DNA from: Montifringilla adamsi
Lineage: Eukaryota; Chordata; Aves; Passeriformes; Passeridae
Assembly (NCBI GenBank): GCA_017590115.1
Contig: JAGGNK010010225.1
Location: 992,001 to 1,056,000 of the forward strand
Direction of reading: 5' to 3'
Length of the DNA stretch: 64,000 bases
In this document: piece by piece, positions 12,901 through 24,700 of the stretch
Layout of the letters: each line of letters opens with the position of its first letter
How positions within the stretch are numbered: the stretch's first letter is position 1
Position numbers and translations under genes: made by a program
The notes under the pieces: generated by a model
Seen by the model: only the letters and a program-made list of their open reading frames with translations
Told to the model about the DNA's origin: nothing
Database searches by the model: none

Positions 12901-15900
12901 ATCTTCCAGCTCTCCTTGGGCATAGTTAGCTCTAAAAGTAGCCAAGTTAAAAGCTTATGTTTGGCACTTTAAGTTGACTGAGACTAGATTTAATTAGTAG
13001 TCCTTAAGCAGATTGACCATTACTGTGTTATGTACCTCCAGGTTGCTCATGTCTTCTGAGGAGAGGAAATACACTCAAATCATTTTTGCTAAAGTAGTTA
13101 CTGAAAAAGAACCTGATGCTGTAGTGGTTTGATAGTATTTGTGGAGCCTTTAATCTTTTAGTGAATCAGGGTAAATGTTGTCTGCATAACTATAAATGAA
13201 ATTTTCATTATCTAACAGTCCTTTGTGAAACAGACTAGACTGGTATTGCTGGTATTTTTTGGGGGCCAGGAGTTTTTAGGATTACAGTAGAGTCTGGGAA
13301 TAATCAGGTGTGGAAGCTGAATGGTTTGCCACTTGAAGCAGTGATCCTTCCCAGTCAGACTTTTTGGTCCCCCAGGGAGGCAGTGGGATGAAATTTATCA
13401 GCCTGCTACAGGGGCTCTTACTGCTTTGTAGACAGATGGAGGCTCTCATTTTTTCAGTACTGTCAGGCTCCTGGGCATCCGTCTGTTTCAAAAGAAAAGA
13501 GCTGACAGAAAAATGAAGCCTTTACTGTGTGACTCCTACCAATTAGGTGACTTTGGAAGAGCTAAACATACTTGCAGGGATCATAAAGAGGATACAAAAA
13601 TTGCATTTTGCTTCCCTTTATGAGATTGCCTTCCTGGTTACTACAGTTTTCTCCTGCCATAAAATATGGGAAAGGGGGAAAGACTGGTCTGGTGAGCAGT
13701 GGGGTGGGATGGAGAAACCTGTGCTTCAATCCCAGAGTCCAAGGGACCTGGGGCAAGTAATTTAAATAGCTCTCATTTATTTTATAAATAATCATGGGGT
13801 AACATTGATTCTCTTTCCCTCTGTGTTGTCTCATACTCTGGCACAGCCTGTTCTCAGAGGCAAGCTCTCAGGTGGAGTAAACCACTCCAAGGGAGAGGTT
13901 TATGGGGCAATTAGGAAAGAACGAGACTTGTTACATCATTCTTACTGTCTACTGTTAGGTACTTTACCTCTTTGCTCATAGCTTTATGGATCCCTTGTGC
14001 ATCCTTGAATCTAAAGCCTGTGCTTAGATATCAAACCCTTCTGTGTTCAGGGAATGGACTGGGATAAAGGGAAATGAACCTGCTCCAAAATCAGGCCTTA
14101 ACACTGTGTTATCTATTTGTCAGTGTGGGTTTTGAACCTGATGCTGAAAGGAGATGAGCATTCTCCATCCCCACTGAATTAATTATTGAAGATATGTAGC
14201 ATGTTCCTTGGTTTGCAGCCAGGTTCATTCCGTGCTTGGCTGTTGGATTCATGCCTAAGCGCCTAAGACTCAAATTAATCTCTCTTGTAAATAATACACT
14301 GTGCATGCATTTTCTAAATGTCTAGTGGTGCAGTGCAGCTGCACATGGGCATTTAAGCTGTCATTGTTTGTTTCTTCATCTAATGTATTCTTTCTTAATC
14401 CCCAGTATGGAATAGTCCTTGATGCTGGATCCTCTCGGACTACAGTCTATGTCTATGAGTGGCCGGCAGAAAAAGAAAACAACACGGGAGTAGTGAGCCA
14501 AACCTTCAAGTGCAATGTGAAAGGTGAGCTCAAAGGAAGGTTCCTTAGTTGTTTTTAGCCTTGCTTGTACTGTTTATTTCCCTTCCCTTCCCTTCCCTTC
14601 CCTTCCCTTCCCTTCCCTTCTCAGTGCTGTGGAGGGAAGACTGTCAAGACTATGTCTGTATCTGTCAGCATTAGTTCTTCTCCTACTGATACAGTAAGCT
14701 GCTCTAATCATTGCACCAGAGAAAGGAAATTGTAGCAAAATTTGATTTACTCCATGGCAGTGCATGATTGGTGCAGACAGAATTCAATCTCAAGACAGGA
14801 CATGTAAATGTTCAGTGCTTGCGTTTCTTTCAGAATAAAAGTCTTATATATATTTTAAAATAGCTTGGAATAAAAAGAGTTTTGGAAGAATAGCTTTTGT
14901 TGGATGTTAGTTGTTAATTAATCTTCTCCACACTACAAAACTAGGAAGTAGCAATAAAACTATTGAGTCAAATAGCTAAATTGGCAGAACTATTTCTGCC
15001 AGGATGTCATTGTTTTATCAAATATGTAGCTGTGGCCTCTGTCTCAGGAAGACCTCTGTCTGTGCACAGCTAGAAGATGTCTCACAGGTACCACTGGCTA
15101 CTTGCCCTGTCTTTTGTCTGAGGTTTTGAATTTATTCCTTACAGACAGACAGACAGACTAGGCTGACTTCTGATCACACTCCGGTATGGTTAGGGGGTTG
15201 TGGATTCCTTCATAGGAATCTTAGTCAACTTCAGGGACATCTGACTCAGCTTTCAAAGTTATGGAAATGCCATGCATTTTGTGAAGACAGATGGCCAGGT
15301 AGGGGAGGGAAATCGGGTTTTCTGTTCTCTGATAATAACTGCAGTGTTCAAAGAGAATCTTTTCCTTCTGTCTCAGTCATGATCTTGCAAAGTCTTACAT
15401 CCCTCTTTGTGTCTGGAAATAGATGCTGGAGATGTAGCCACAGAGGCCCATGAGTAACAGGGAGCAGAAGGCAATGGTTTCTTAACAGCACCAGCATTTC
15501 TATCTTCAGTGTTAAACATATGTGTGGACATTCTCAGCAATTCTAGAACAAGGAAAGGAAAGCAAGTGTAACATGAACAAAAGTAATGCACTGTCATGTC
15601 TCTAATGATGAAATGTCCTTACAAACTGCTGGAATGGTGGCCAGCCTGCCGAGGGGAGGGGTACACTCTGCTAACTCATGTCTTGACTCATTAAGAATGT
15701 TTGTCCTTAGGAATTCTGATTTGGGAAAAATGCACAGAGAAACTGCATTATTCTTCTTCTCAAAAAAAACCCCCCAAAAAACCAGCAGTGCCTTGTGAAT
15801 CTTCTTGAATTGGTTTAGATTTTGTTTTACCTCTGGGGAACACAAATAAATTACAAAACAGAGCAGTCCAAATTGCTGTGAACTCTCTAGGTTCATGGCC

Positions 15901-18900
15901 TTAGCCATGATCAGCCAAGTACTCCCACATCCCTGAGTGTACAAACTCTCCAGGGCTCAGTCTTCTAGTCTTAGATAACTCTGCACTGGAGGAGACAGAG
16001 GGCTGGTTCATGGGAGATGTCCCCAGCTAAGCTGTGGGTGACAGTGGTGAACACATCTGTCAGTGTTCCTTTAGTGACCCTCTAACCATAGTCTTAAGGA
16101 TTTAAACTGGGGGATAGCTCTGGGCACAATAAAAGGCAGATTTTCACATACCTACTGAACTTGAAGGTCAAGTGATCAACTACTCTGTGAGTTTTGTGGT
16201 GGTTTTATGAATTCATTTCTGCCTTTATTAAGTACCTCTGCCCTTGTGTATAGAAACCAGCCCCAAATCAAAATCCTTACTTTATAGTGCAGTTAATCAG
16301 TCCTGGTAAGGCTCTAAGCATTGGCAAAGCAGCCAGTTGTCCAGAAGAACATGGTCATTGCCTTGTGACCTGCTCTGTCTAAGCACTGGCAGATGGGAAG
16401 TTGCAGCCACCAAAGGAGTGTGAGGCAATGGCAGCTGCTGAAGATGTTGCTGCTCTGTTTTCCTTTGGGAGCAGCTTTCCTTCCAGTTTCAGGCCTGTTT
16501 GAGCTAGACTTAAGACTTTCAGAAAGTCTAATTTCAAAACCAGGGCTGTGAACATCTAATGGTGACATGGTAATGTTTAGGTTGAAATTCACACAGTCAA
16601 AACAGGAGTTTTGGAGCGTGGAGTCTGTAAACGCTTACATATTTTTTTCTTCTGTTTCTGTCAATGCAATGTGACTGAACATAAATGGTTTCTCTTTCAA
16701 TTAAGAAATTAAATTAAGAATTAAGAAAGGTGGCTAAGAGCCACCTTTTGCTTAGCTTGGGACCAGGTTGTGCAAGACATGGCTGTTACAGAGGCAGATG
16801 TAGTTCTGGCTATTGTTGTCCATGCCACTTCCTCAGCTAGGGAATTTCAGTAAGGAATATTTTATTTACACCCAACTTGAGCCTGAACAAGTCAAGATCC
16901 TGATGGTCCTTGGAGTGTTGAGCAAGGCAGGACTTTGATGTTAATAGTTCAAATAGTGATGCTTTATGCAGCATGATGTAACTCCCATTCCTGCTCTTTG
17001 AAGGCTTTGGAAATTTGGAAAGCTGTTTCCTGGTTCATGCACCAGAGCAGACTTGTACCGCAATGAATTCAAGAGCCACATCTATGTAATGCACAGGCAC
17101 CACATTGTTCATTCCATAAGCACTCCTGGTTTTCAGCCATCCTACCCTTGTTTGCAGTTACAGTGGGGGGCAAGGGGAAAATGTTTTTCTCTTAACACCT
17201 GTTTACTAATTGGGCTAATTTGTAGTTGGCAAAGCAGGATGAAATCTATCTCCTTGTTCTCTTTTAGGCCCTGGTATATCCAGCTATGAGAGTAGCCCTG
17301 GAGCTCTTGCCAAGCCTCTTGATGACTGTCTGAATAAAGTGAAGGAGAGAATACCAGTTCATCTGCATAAAAACACTTCTGTTTATCTGGGGGCTACAGC
17401 TGGCATGAGACTGCTGAGGTATGGCAGAAACTTGAACTACTCCATATGCATACTAGCAGAGCAGTCTGTGAAAACAGAACGTGAAAAATGTACTGGATGC
17501 ATTTTTACCCAAATGGAAATTGGCCATCTCAAAAGGAAATGGAGCCCAGCCAATTTAATTTAATAAACTTTTCTGAGAGGGAAAGCGTGTCTGCATAAAA
17601 CCACTCTGTTATGCTGTATTGAAAAGAAACTTGCTTTATTTTGGAGAAGGCAAGACTTTAATTTTCTCTTTCACATCTGTCATAAAATACAGTGTTATGT
17701 AAACAGATGATGTTTGTGCACATCCATGGGCAGCAAAGGCAGATGGAAGCTAGACGCTGCATTCTGAGTGTGGATGTGATCTGATGTGGTGCAGCTTTTG
17801 GGGTCTGTCTGTGGCTTTAGCCCTGGCACAAACTGGCTTTATTATATTTGTTCTGTGGCTAAACAGAGCTGGAAGAGAGATTCCAGGACTGTTTTAACCA
17901 GAAGCTGTCATATAAACACTCAGTTCACAAAAAATAAAGGTGAATATATAATGAGAAAAAAAAACCCACCCATGAACTTGAATGATGTAGAGTGAAGTTG
18001 GTACATACTGAGGGAGTTGCTTGCTGAAACAATGCTGGATACTGGCTGCTCCCTCTCATAAGCTTCCCCTTTAGGGAAATAATGTCTATTTCATTTATTA
18101 GGTGATTGTAGAAGTTTTCTTGAATTGCTAGTCAGTGAACAATAAACATGAAATTGCCTTTCCAGATGCTCAGTGTCTCATGTTTTGTGAATCGCTTAGG
18201 TTGCAAAATGAATCGGCAGCCAATGAAGTCCTTGCAAGCATTCAAAGCTACTTCAGAGCACAACCTTTTGAATTTAGGGGTGCGCAGATCATAACTGGGC
18301 CAGAGGAAGGGGTGTATGGATGGATAACGGCCAACTATTTAATGGGCAATTTCTTAGAGGTGTGTGGAAAAACCTGCATGATTTTCTTTTCACTGTTTCC
18401 CTCTTATAAATGAGAAGTTTGAGAGGACATGCCTGTTAAAGTGTCACAGTTGCAACCCCTGTTTCCCCCTGAAGTCTCTAACAGGGTCTTTTTGTGGCAG
18501 TCATAGGGCAAACATAAATCAAATAATACGTTGTTATGGGAATGGGATATAGCAAAGGTAAAATGGTTGATCCACAAAAAAGAGCTCTTCTCTAAATGAC
18601 ATTGGGTATCTTACCTAAAACCAAAAGGTTAGATCACTCTTAAATGCATTGGTATGTTTAATGTGACAGATGCTGATTGTCTTGACAGTGGTGCCAACTA
18701 AAGATCTTTTCTTCTGCTTATTTGCTGTCCCTGCTGCCCTGCTGGTGAAGGACCTGCCTGGCTTAGGGGTCTCCAGATTGTTTGGCAGTGTTGGCTCACT
18801 TGTCTTAAGCAGACAAGACTGTTTGAAGCACGGAAGGTGGTCAGATATGCCTCAGCTGAGCCAGAAATCATTCATACACGGCTCCTTCCAAGACTGCTGA

Positions 18901-20257
18901 AAAGCTGCAGGCTACGAGCAGTGGGCTGCGACACCAACTGTCCCCTGCAGACCAAGTGATACCAATATAAACACACTCATGCTGTTCTCAAACTTGGAAT
19001 AGGGCCAGGCAGGAGCCTCAGAGCAGAGAGGGAGTCAGATGTGTTGGAAGATCCCTTTTTAGGTACAGGTGTTTGGTGTGATTTCATTCAGAGTAAAAGC
19101 TGTACCAAGACGATCCGCAATCATTCGTGGCAGGAGTGTGCTGCCCTCAGCACCGACAGCACTTCTGCCAGATTGTCTCACCAGAAAGGAAATTAATTTC
19201 AACCAGTACTGCTGAGTACTGCTAGCTGTCCTGACTGAATGGTTCCTATCAGATCATGGCCATTAAATACCACTTGTTGGTGCTGTGATAGCTCCTGGTG
19301 TATGTGCTGTTGACTTGCAACATTAAGAAAACAAGTATTGGAATCACACATTCTGTAGGAGTTTTTCTTGTTGTGTGCATTTCATGCAACAAAAATGACA
19401 TCATGAAGTTCAAGGCGGTGTTAGTCTTCTACCACATGAATTTTAATCATCCAAATACCAAATTCCATATGGAAAATTAATGAAAATGGACTGCAAGATG
19501 CTGTGAAACCAGTCTAGTCTAGAGAGTTCTGTGAAGAAATACATGTGGAATATCACTAGTAGAAGAGAGAAGTTCTGACCTTTCTTGTGACAACAGGCTG
19601 AGAGTCAAATCCTGTGAGGAATTGTTTATGGGAATTTTTCACTGTAGAATTTTATTGTGAGTGTATTTGCTAGCCCATAAACCACATAGTCTATCTTGTG
19701 TATGCATTCATCTCATCATGCTCATTGGGTAAATATTGACATAGATAATAATGGAAAATCTATGTATAGCACTGTGGCTATGTAGATCAAACACAGAATT
19801 TGGGGAATATTTTGGGTAGTAGGGAAAAATGCCATCTGAATGGATCAGACTGCAGTTTCAGTGGAGGAAATGTGCAGATTAAGGGTCCTTGTTCTTTTGC
19901 CATTGATGGAACTTTCATCTGACTAGTTTGCATTTTTCACTCTATTTTCACTCTCTTTTCACTCTCTGTCTCTGTGATCTCTTAGTGTTCGACTCCTTTA
20001 ATATTTCTTTTTGCCTTGAAATAAGCAAATCTTGATACCATTTCCATCCAGATTAGTTCAAGTTCTCCTGGGTATCTGAACCTCAGTTCCCTACATTCTA
20101 GGATAGACACTGCTCTGGCTACTGCTATGCTTTGGTCATTGTGTTGTCCTGTTGAGTGGAACACTATGCAGCATTCCTTCTCCTCTCTTTCAAGATCATT
20201 TCACTCTCTGAAGGTACATCCCTCTTACGTAAAAACATCTGCACCGTTTCCTCATAG

Positions 20258-20311
<54 letters not shown>

Positions 20312-23300
20312 AAAGAGTGCAGGACAAAGAAGGGGGGGAAGTTTCAAGAAGTAAAGAGTAGAAAAGCTTGAGGGGAGAACAAGCAGATGATATTTCTAAT
20401 TTGCCTTGTTTTTAATTTTACATGTAGAGAAACCTTTGGAGGACATGGGTCCATCCTTATGGAAAAGAGACTATGGGTGCACTGGACCTTGGAGGAGCTT
20501 CCACTCAAATTTCATTTATCCCCGAGGACCCTGAGGAGCACCTCAATAGCACCTTGCAAGTGAAGTTGTATGGTTACAACTACAATGTCTACACTCACAG
20601 CTACCAGTGCTATGGCAGAGATGAAGCTGAGAAAAGGCTTTTAGCATTGCTGCTCCAGGTCTGTTTAAGACCCTTTGCTATGTTGCTCTTGCAAGTGTTC
20701 AGTAATTGTCTGAGCAGGTTCTTAGGTTTGTGATCTCTTCCCTTTGCTGGAGTCTGGAGACGCCAGTAAGAGCTCAGCTGTGCTTTGTTGTGGCCAAACA
20801 CACTTAGGTTTCATACAAAGAGCTTCATATTTGTTAAAAATTAGCGAGAGTTCCGTGCCATTTGACAAAAAGGCCTGTAAATATTTTGCTGATCTTGCCA
20901 ACGACTTCTGGAGAAAGGAGTTTCTATGAATTATACTGTTGTGTTGACCAGTCATGTCAGTGAACAAAAATATACATATCTGCAGTTTAAAAAGAGTCCT
21001 GTAGCTCATGCCAAATTAGGTCTTTCTTGCTTTTGACTAGTATTTATTGTTTGGGTTTTCCTGTTTGTTTTTGTTTGATTTTTTTTCCCCAGAAATCAAA
21101 CACCAGTGCCAATGTGGATAATCCCTGTTACCCTCAAAACTATAACACAGCATTAACAATGAAGGACTTCTTTGGCAGCCTTTGTACACAGTCTCTGAGA
21201 CCAGCAAATTACTACCCAAACCAGCTTGTGAATTTCCATGGAACAGGAGACCCAGGTCTGTGCCAGGAGATGGTTTCTTTATTGTTTAACTTCACTGCTT
21301 GCAGAGACAGAGAGGACTGCCCATTTAATGGAATACATCAGCCAAAACCTAAAGGGAATTTTGTGGTAGGTTTGCAAACAGTGTCCTTCTTTCTGAGCTT
21401 GCTTGCTCTTGATTTCTGTAGTTCTGAAAGTAACCTGTCATCCACTGCTTTTCTGCAGGCTTTCTCTGGATTCTACTATACAATTAATGCTTTGAATTTA
21501 TCTGGGCAATTTTCCCTAGATGACTTCAATTCAAGTATGTGGTTTTTCTGTTCACAGAGCTGGGCACAGGTAAGTGGGTTGGTTGGTTGGTTTTTGGTGT
21601 TGTTGGGATTTTTCTTTTCCATTTTAGACCTCTGAAAAAGTGATATAAAAATAATATGGACCAGCTATGTGTTCAGAACCTTTTAGAAGGTCTGTATCAA
21701 CCCAGCATTTGTTTTTCCTTTGTGTTTCAAACCACATAGTATTTCTGTCATGCTTAACACTTGGAATAGGTTTCAAAATTTCATTTCAAGTTCTAACCAC
21801 ACTGTAGAGATGACATGGAAATTTTAGAAACCATAACATCATCAATCTTCAATGTGCAGTTTTACATTCATTTTCATTGTTTACCACATAAGCTGTGTCA
21901 CTTTTAGAGTCTTTCTGAATCCCTGTATCTAGCTGTCTACACCTTTACTTGGTATTTCTGAAAAATGTTACTAACTTCTAATTAAAATGCAAATATTCTC
22001 TAGTTACAAAACCCAAAGCATTTGCTTTTTTCCACAATTAACTTGTTTTTTTTATAAAACCCTTTTTTCAGCTCCATTTTATGCTGCCTAAATTTGAAGA
22101 AATATATGCTAGATCCTACTGTTTCTCAGCCAATTTCATTTATTACTTGCTTGTACATGGTTACAACTTCAATGCAGAAACTTGGCCACAGATACATTTT
22201 CAAAAGGAGGTGAGTAATAATAATTTTCTATTACTGTCATTTTAATCCAATAAGCTTGAGGAGGAGACAGAGGATGCAGCAGCCTGCAAAAACAGAATGG
22301 TTGTAAACAGCCTTGGTAAATGACTGTCAAATGTTTGGCATAAGACAAAGCCACTTTTCAAACCTCAGGAGCAATCTCAGCCTGTTTTCAAGGGTCTCAG
22401 CATTACTTGGAGATGCTACAAAAATTCTTTAAAGAGCTTTAAGAAAAGATCAAACACTTGTGTTTTAAACATTTCCGCAGTATTTTGCTCCAGGCAGTGA
22501 TCTGCCTAAAACACCTCACCAGTCAAGGTCAGTTTGAGGTAACCCTGCTGAGCTGGAGAGCAGAACTCAGCTTTGCTGTCTCCTGGCAGAGCCTTGGAGG
22601 AACTGGCAAAGCAATTTGGAGTCACTGAGTGGTGATGAAGCAACAAGGACAGTTTTCATCCTCACCCAGCTCATCCATCTGTGCCATAATCTGGCTCTCT
22701 GGAATAAGAATGTATTTTGATGGGGTATTGCCTTTCAGTTGACAGAGAGAGAAGGCTCATAATATCTGTGTCATTGATGCATTTATTTTCCTCTTTGCTA
22801 CTGCACAAAGCCTTACTCTAAAATCCTATCCCAGACTGTCTCCTAATGTCCATATAGTTTGGAAATGCTTCAGCCCTTGCATGCAAAGCCAACAAAAGAA
22901 TAGGTTGTAGATCTTCATGGTGTATTCTTAAATCCCCTTAGATGCAGGGCAGGCTGGCAGGCTCTGAATGAGAAATCAAAAGCAATGTTTTCTGAACAGT
23001 TGTATCTATTACTCATGCACTAAGGAATCAAGTAGCATTTTCTTGCCTTATTTTGACCTCTGGTGGACAATCATTAGCAGCTCTGGGGAAGTGTCCAAAG
23101 TTGAGCTGTTCCACCAGGAAAACAGCATAGAGTTTACTTTGAGATCTTAATCTCCACTGGGCAGGGGGATGTGGATTTGTCTTGATATTTAAACATATAT
23201 TGTATTGTCTCCAGCAGATAGGAGCAGCCAGAAACAGCAACAGTTTCTTGTATTTAGCCAAGACTATAAAAATACTGAGGAAAACAAAACCTCAAAAGGC

Positions 23301-24616
23301 TTATTTGAAATTAATACTTTTGTTGCCTAGATTTTACACTAGGGTAATCATGAAACTCCAAAAGGCAAAACTACATCCTCTTTATTAGATCTGCCCCTAC
23401 TAAAATAGTAAGATCTAATGTTGGCTGATCAGCTAAGCTACCCTAGAGATAACAGCACAATCTTACTATGACTGGAGGTGGGTTTTTTGCTAGGAGTGTA
23501 TATTTCCTTTTAATTACTGAACACAACCAATGAAAGGAACCTTGGCCTAATGCTAACTTCTGGGTGAGATCCAGAGCTAGATGATTTGCAAAAATTGTAA
23601 GTTTTAAACCTCATGATGAGAGGAAGACAGAGGACATTTTACCTTTTGGTCCTGTCCTTATCAAGTGCCAGGACGATGATTTAATGAAAAGAACAGTAGA
23701 AAACTGGTAAACCCTGTTGGTCAAACTAGAAGTGGGGAAAGACAGCAAAACAGGAGGACCATGGAGCAAACACAAACATACTCTCTTGGCTGTTATTTCA
23801 TCCATTTTGAAGTAGCTTTTAATTTATGTTTATTTTTTAAACGGAAGAGCCTAGTTTTGGTTCATTTGCAGGCACAAAAACAAACATGGAACAAAAGATG
23901 ATAAATAGAGTTCCTGCTTTGGGAACTTTATCCTCACTTCCTCTTTGTCCATGTTGGTGAGACTCCTGGTGGGTATTTTTTGTTTGCTTGAACTCAAATG
24001 ACATCCTGGGATTTGGCGAAGGTGAGGGGCTAATTTTAGGAATTGGCATAGTAGTCATGGGGTTTTTTATTTGTTTGTTTAAAATGTGTTTTTTGCACAG
24101 AAAATTGCATAACTGGCTGCCTGCATATACACCACACATCTCTGCACCCCTCCAATACCTGTGTCTTACTTCTTTAGCCCAGTGAACAATTTTATTACCA
24201 TCGTCTGGAGCTGCAGAAAAAGAGTAATTTAAAATGGTTCTGTATCTTCTTTGTATATTCCACTAAAGGTTTCTCCATGCTAATTTAATGGACAGTTGCC
24301 ATTAACAGCAGTTGAGTTCTTGGAGTCTGTTCTCTTTGAGTGAAAATTCCATGGGAATAGGACTCTTCTGTCTTCATTTCAGGTTGGTAACAGCAGCATA
24401 GCGTGGTCACTCGGTTACATGCTAAGCCTCACAAACATGATTCCAGCAGAAGGGAAGCTGATCCAGCTACCTCTGAAACCTTCTCTGTTTGCTGGGCTCC
24501 TCGTGTTCCTCACAGCTACGGCACTGCTGTGTCTCCTCTTCCTCGTCTACTTGTGCGTCGTGTCGCACCATCGGAAGGACGTTCCTCGTGTTGAACACGT
24601 ATTTATTCCAGAATGA
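9468..24616 (+). CDS. ENTPD3: Ectonucleoside triphosphate diphosphohydrolase 3, nine coding exons
   Basis: ENTPD3 is a two-pass surface enzyme that hydrolyses extracellular nucleoside tri- and diphosphates and so controls purinergic signalling. The exons 9468-9587, 14406-14523, 17268-17418, 18200-18359, 20428-20658, 21093-21365, 21459-21569, 22072-22209 and 24383-24616 join without frame error into 511 codons plus stop. Residues 8-29 form an N-terminal membrane helix and about 468-494 a C-terminal one. All apyrase conserved regions are present: DAGSSRT (46-52), [11 protein letters not shown] (120-130), EEGVYGW (165-171, catalytic Glu166 by family analogy), [11 protein letters not shown] (200-210) and IAWSLGYML (440-448). 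N-glycosylation sequons include Asn65, Asn115, Asn223, Asn364 and Asn437. The human protein is 529 residues, and the difference lies mainly at the N-terminus. ENTPD3 is favoured over ENTPD1 and ENTPD2 by close similarity to the remembered human protein throughout. Confidence 0.95.
9588..14405 (+). other. ENTPD3: ENTPD3 intron between coding exons 1 and 2
   Basis: A 4.8-kb intron from GTAAGT to CCCCAG. It contains a 24-base T run at 9895-9918 and a GGA-rich tract around 12717-12738. No repeat family or exon was recognised in the rest. Confidence 0.85.
9895..9918. repeat. Poly(T) tract, 24 bases
   Basis: Homopolymer inside the first ENTPD3 coding intron. No retroposed gene body adjoins it. The length is subject to sequencing error. 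Confidence 0.85.
14406..14523 (+). CDS. ENTPD3: ENTPD3 coding exon 2 (ACR1)
   Basis: Encodes residues 41-79 plus the first base of codon 80. It carries apyrase conserved region 1, DAGSSRT at 46-52, the phosphate-binding loop. An NNT glycosylation sequon is at Asn65. Acceptor CCCCAG, donor GTGAGC at 14524, phase 1. The sequence is nearly identical to the human exon. Confidence 0.95.
14577..14620. repeat. (CCTTC)n pentanucleotide repeat
   Basis: Eight exact CCTTC units (14581-14620) preceded by a partial unit, about 55 bases inside the intron from the exon 2 donor. The strand is pure pyrimidine. Confidence 0.95.
15141..15158. repeat. (ACAG)n microsatellite
   Basis: Four and a half ACAG units inside an ENTPD3 intron. 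Confidence 0.85.
16726..16748. repeat. Perfect 10-bp inverted repeat, 3-nt loop
   Basis: AAAGGTGGCT, loop AAG, then AGCCACCTTT. The arms are exact reverse complements. The hairpin would form in the sense-strand intron RNA of ENTPD3. It is preceded by short TTAAGAA direct repeats at 16701-16727. Confidence 0.8.
17268..17418 (+). CDS. ENTPD3: ENTPD3 coding exon 3 (ACR2)
   Basis: Completes Gly80 and runs to the first two bases of Arg130. It contains apyrase conserved region 2, [11 protein letters not shown] (120-130). An NTS sequon is at Asn115. Acceptor TTTTAG, donor GTATGG at 17419, phase 2. The segment 87-99 differs most from human, mainly by substitution. Confidence 0.95.
17419..18199 (+). 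other. ENTPD3: ENTPD3 intron between coding exons 3 and 4
   Basis: A 781-bp phase-2 intron from GTATGG to GCTTAG. Nothing recognisable was seen inside. Confidence 0.85.
18200..18359 (+). CDS. ENTPD3: ENTPD3 coding exon 4 (ACR3)
   Basis: Completes Arg130 and encodes through Glu183. It carries apyrase conserved region 3, GPEEGVYGW (163-171), with the family's catalytic-base glutamate, probably Glu166. A further sequon, NES, lies at Asn133. Acceptor CTTAG, donor GTGTGT at 18360, phase 0. Confidence 0.95.
18360..20427 (+). other. ENTPD3: ENTPD3 intron between coding exons 4 and 5
   Basis: A 2.1-kb intron from GTGTGT to ATGTAG. It contains a short triple TTTTCACTCTC-like tandem repeat at about 19932-19967 and a 49-base T run at 20262-20310, about 120 bp before the next exon. 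No exon was seen. Confidence 0.85.
20262..20310. repeat. Poly(T) tract, 49 bases
   Basis: A long uninterrupted T run upstream of ENTPD3 coding exon 5. No LINE or processed-gene body adjoins it that I can recognise. Length accuracy is doubtful in any assembly. Confidence 0.85.
20428..20658 (+). CDS. ENTPD3: ENTPD3 coding exon 5 (ACR4)
   Basis: Encodes residues 184-260. Apyrase conserved region 4 is [14 protein letters not shown] (200-213), where Asp203, Ser208 and Gln210 match nucleotide- and metal-contacting positions known in the family. An NST sequon is at Asn223. Acceptor TGTAG, donor GTCTGT at 20659, phase 0. The PEDPEEH stretch after ACR4 differs from human. Confidence 0.95.
20659..21092 (+). 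other. ENTPD3: ENTPD3 intron between coding exons 5 and 6
   Basis: A 434-bp intron from GTCTGT to CCCCAG with a T-rich pyrimidine tract before the acceptor. Nothing else was recognised. Confidence 0.85.
21093..21365 (+). CDS. ENTPD3: ENTPD3 coding exon 6
   Basis: Encodes residues 261-351 of the second ectodomain lobe. The conserved cysteines of NPCYP, SLCT, GLCQ, ACRD and DCPF match the human pattern of disulfide partners. Motifs NPCYP and GTGDP are retained. Acceptor CCCCAG, donor GTAGGT at 21366, phase 0. Reading through the donor stays open for a while, but family comparison places the boundary here. Confidence 0.95.
21459..21569 (+). CDS. ENTPD3: ENTPD3 coding exon 7
   Basis: Encodes residues 352-388, including AFSGFYYT, the NLS sequon at Asn364 and FCSQSWAQ. 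The preceding intron is only 93 bp. Acceptor CTGCAG, donor GTAAGT at 21570, phase 0. Confidence 0.95.
21570..22071 (+). other. ENTPD3: ENTPD3 intron between coding exons 7 and 8
   Basis: A 502-bp AT-rich intron from GTAAGT to TTTCAG. No internal feature was recognised. Confidence 0.85.
22072..22209 (+). CDS. ENTPD3: ENTPD3 coding exon 8
   Basis: Encodes residues 389-434, including [15 protein letters not shown] and ETWPQIHF, both strongly conserved in NTPDases. Acceptor TTTCAG after a T-rich tract, donor GTGAGT at 22210, phase 0. Confidence 0.95.
22210..24382 (+). other. ENTPD3: ENTPD3 last intron
   Basis: A 2.2-kb intron from GTGAGT to TTTCAG. No exon, transposon or structured RNA was recognised. 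Confidence 0.85.
24383..24616 (+). CDS. ENTPD3: ENTPD3 last coding exon (ACR5, C-terminal helix)
   Basis: Encodes residues 435-511 and the TGA stop. It holds apyrase conserved region 5 (IAWSLGYML, 440-448), an NSS sequon at Asn437, a hydrophobic helix at about 468-494 and a short basic cytoplasmic tail. The tail diverges from human, as is usual for this part of the protein. Confidence 0.95.
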   Translation, partial: VGNSSIAWSLGYMLSLTNMIPAEGKLIQLPLKPSLFAGLLVFLTATALLCLLFLVYLCVVSHHRKDVPRVEHVFIPE

Positions 24617-24694
24617 ATGAGCTCGGCTGGACACAAAACAAAAATGTTACAGTGCAACTAAGCAGAACTTTATTTTGCCCCCCCATTTTTCAAA

Positions 24695-24700
24695 AATAAA
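24695..24700 (+). terminator. ENTPD3: Candidate proximal poly(A) signal of ENTPD3
   Basis: AATAAA 79 bases after the stop codon. Further AATAAA copies at 25195-25200 and 26923-26928 could serve longer 3'UTRs. Which is used cannot be decided from sequence. Confidence 0.5.

Larger units (their letters stand above)
14524..17267 (+). other. ENTPD3: ENTPD3 intron between coding exons 2 and 3
   Basis: A 2.7-kb intron from GTGAGC to TTTTAG. It holds a (CCTTC)n tract at 14577-14620, an (ACAG)n tract at 15141-15158 and a perfect 10-bp hairpin at 16726-16748. No exon or transposon was recognised. Confidence 0.85.

Noticed and set aside
21027..21635. Single 202-codon frame covering two ENTPD3 exons
   Set aside because: Arises because the 93-bp intron 21366-21458 has no stop in frame. 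Splice sites and human similarity show two exons.
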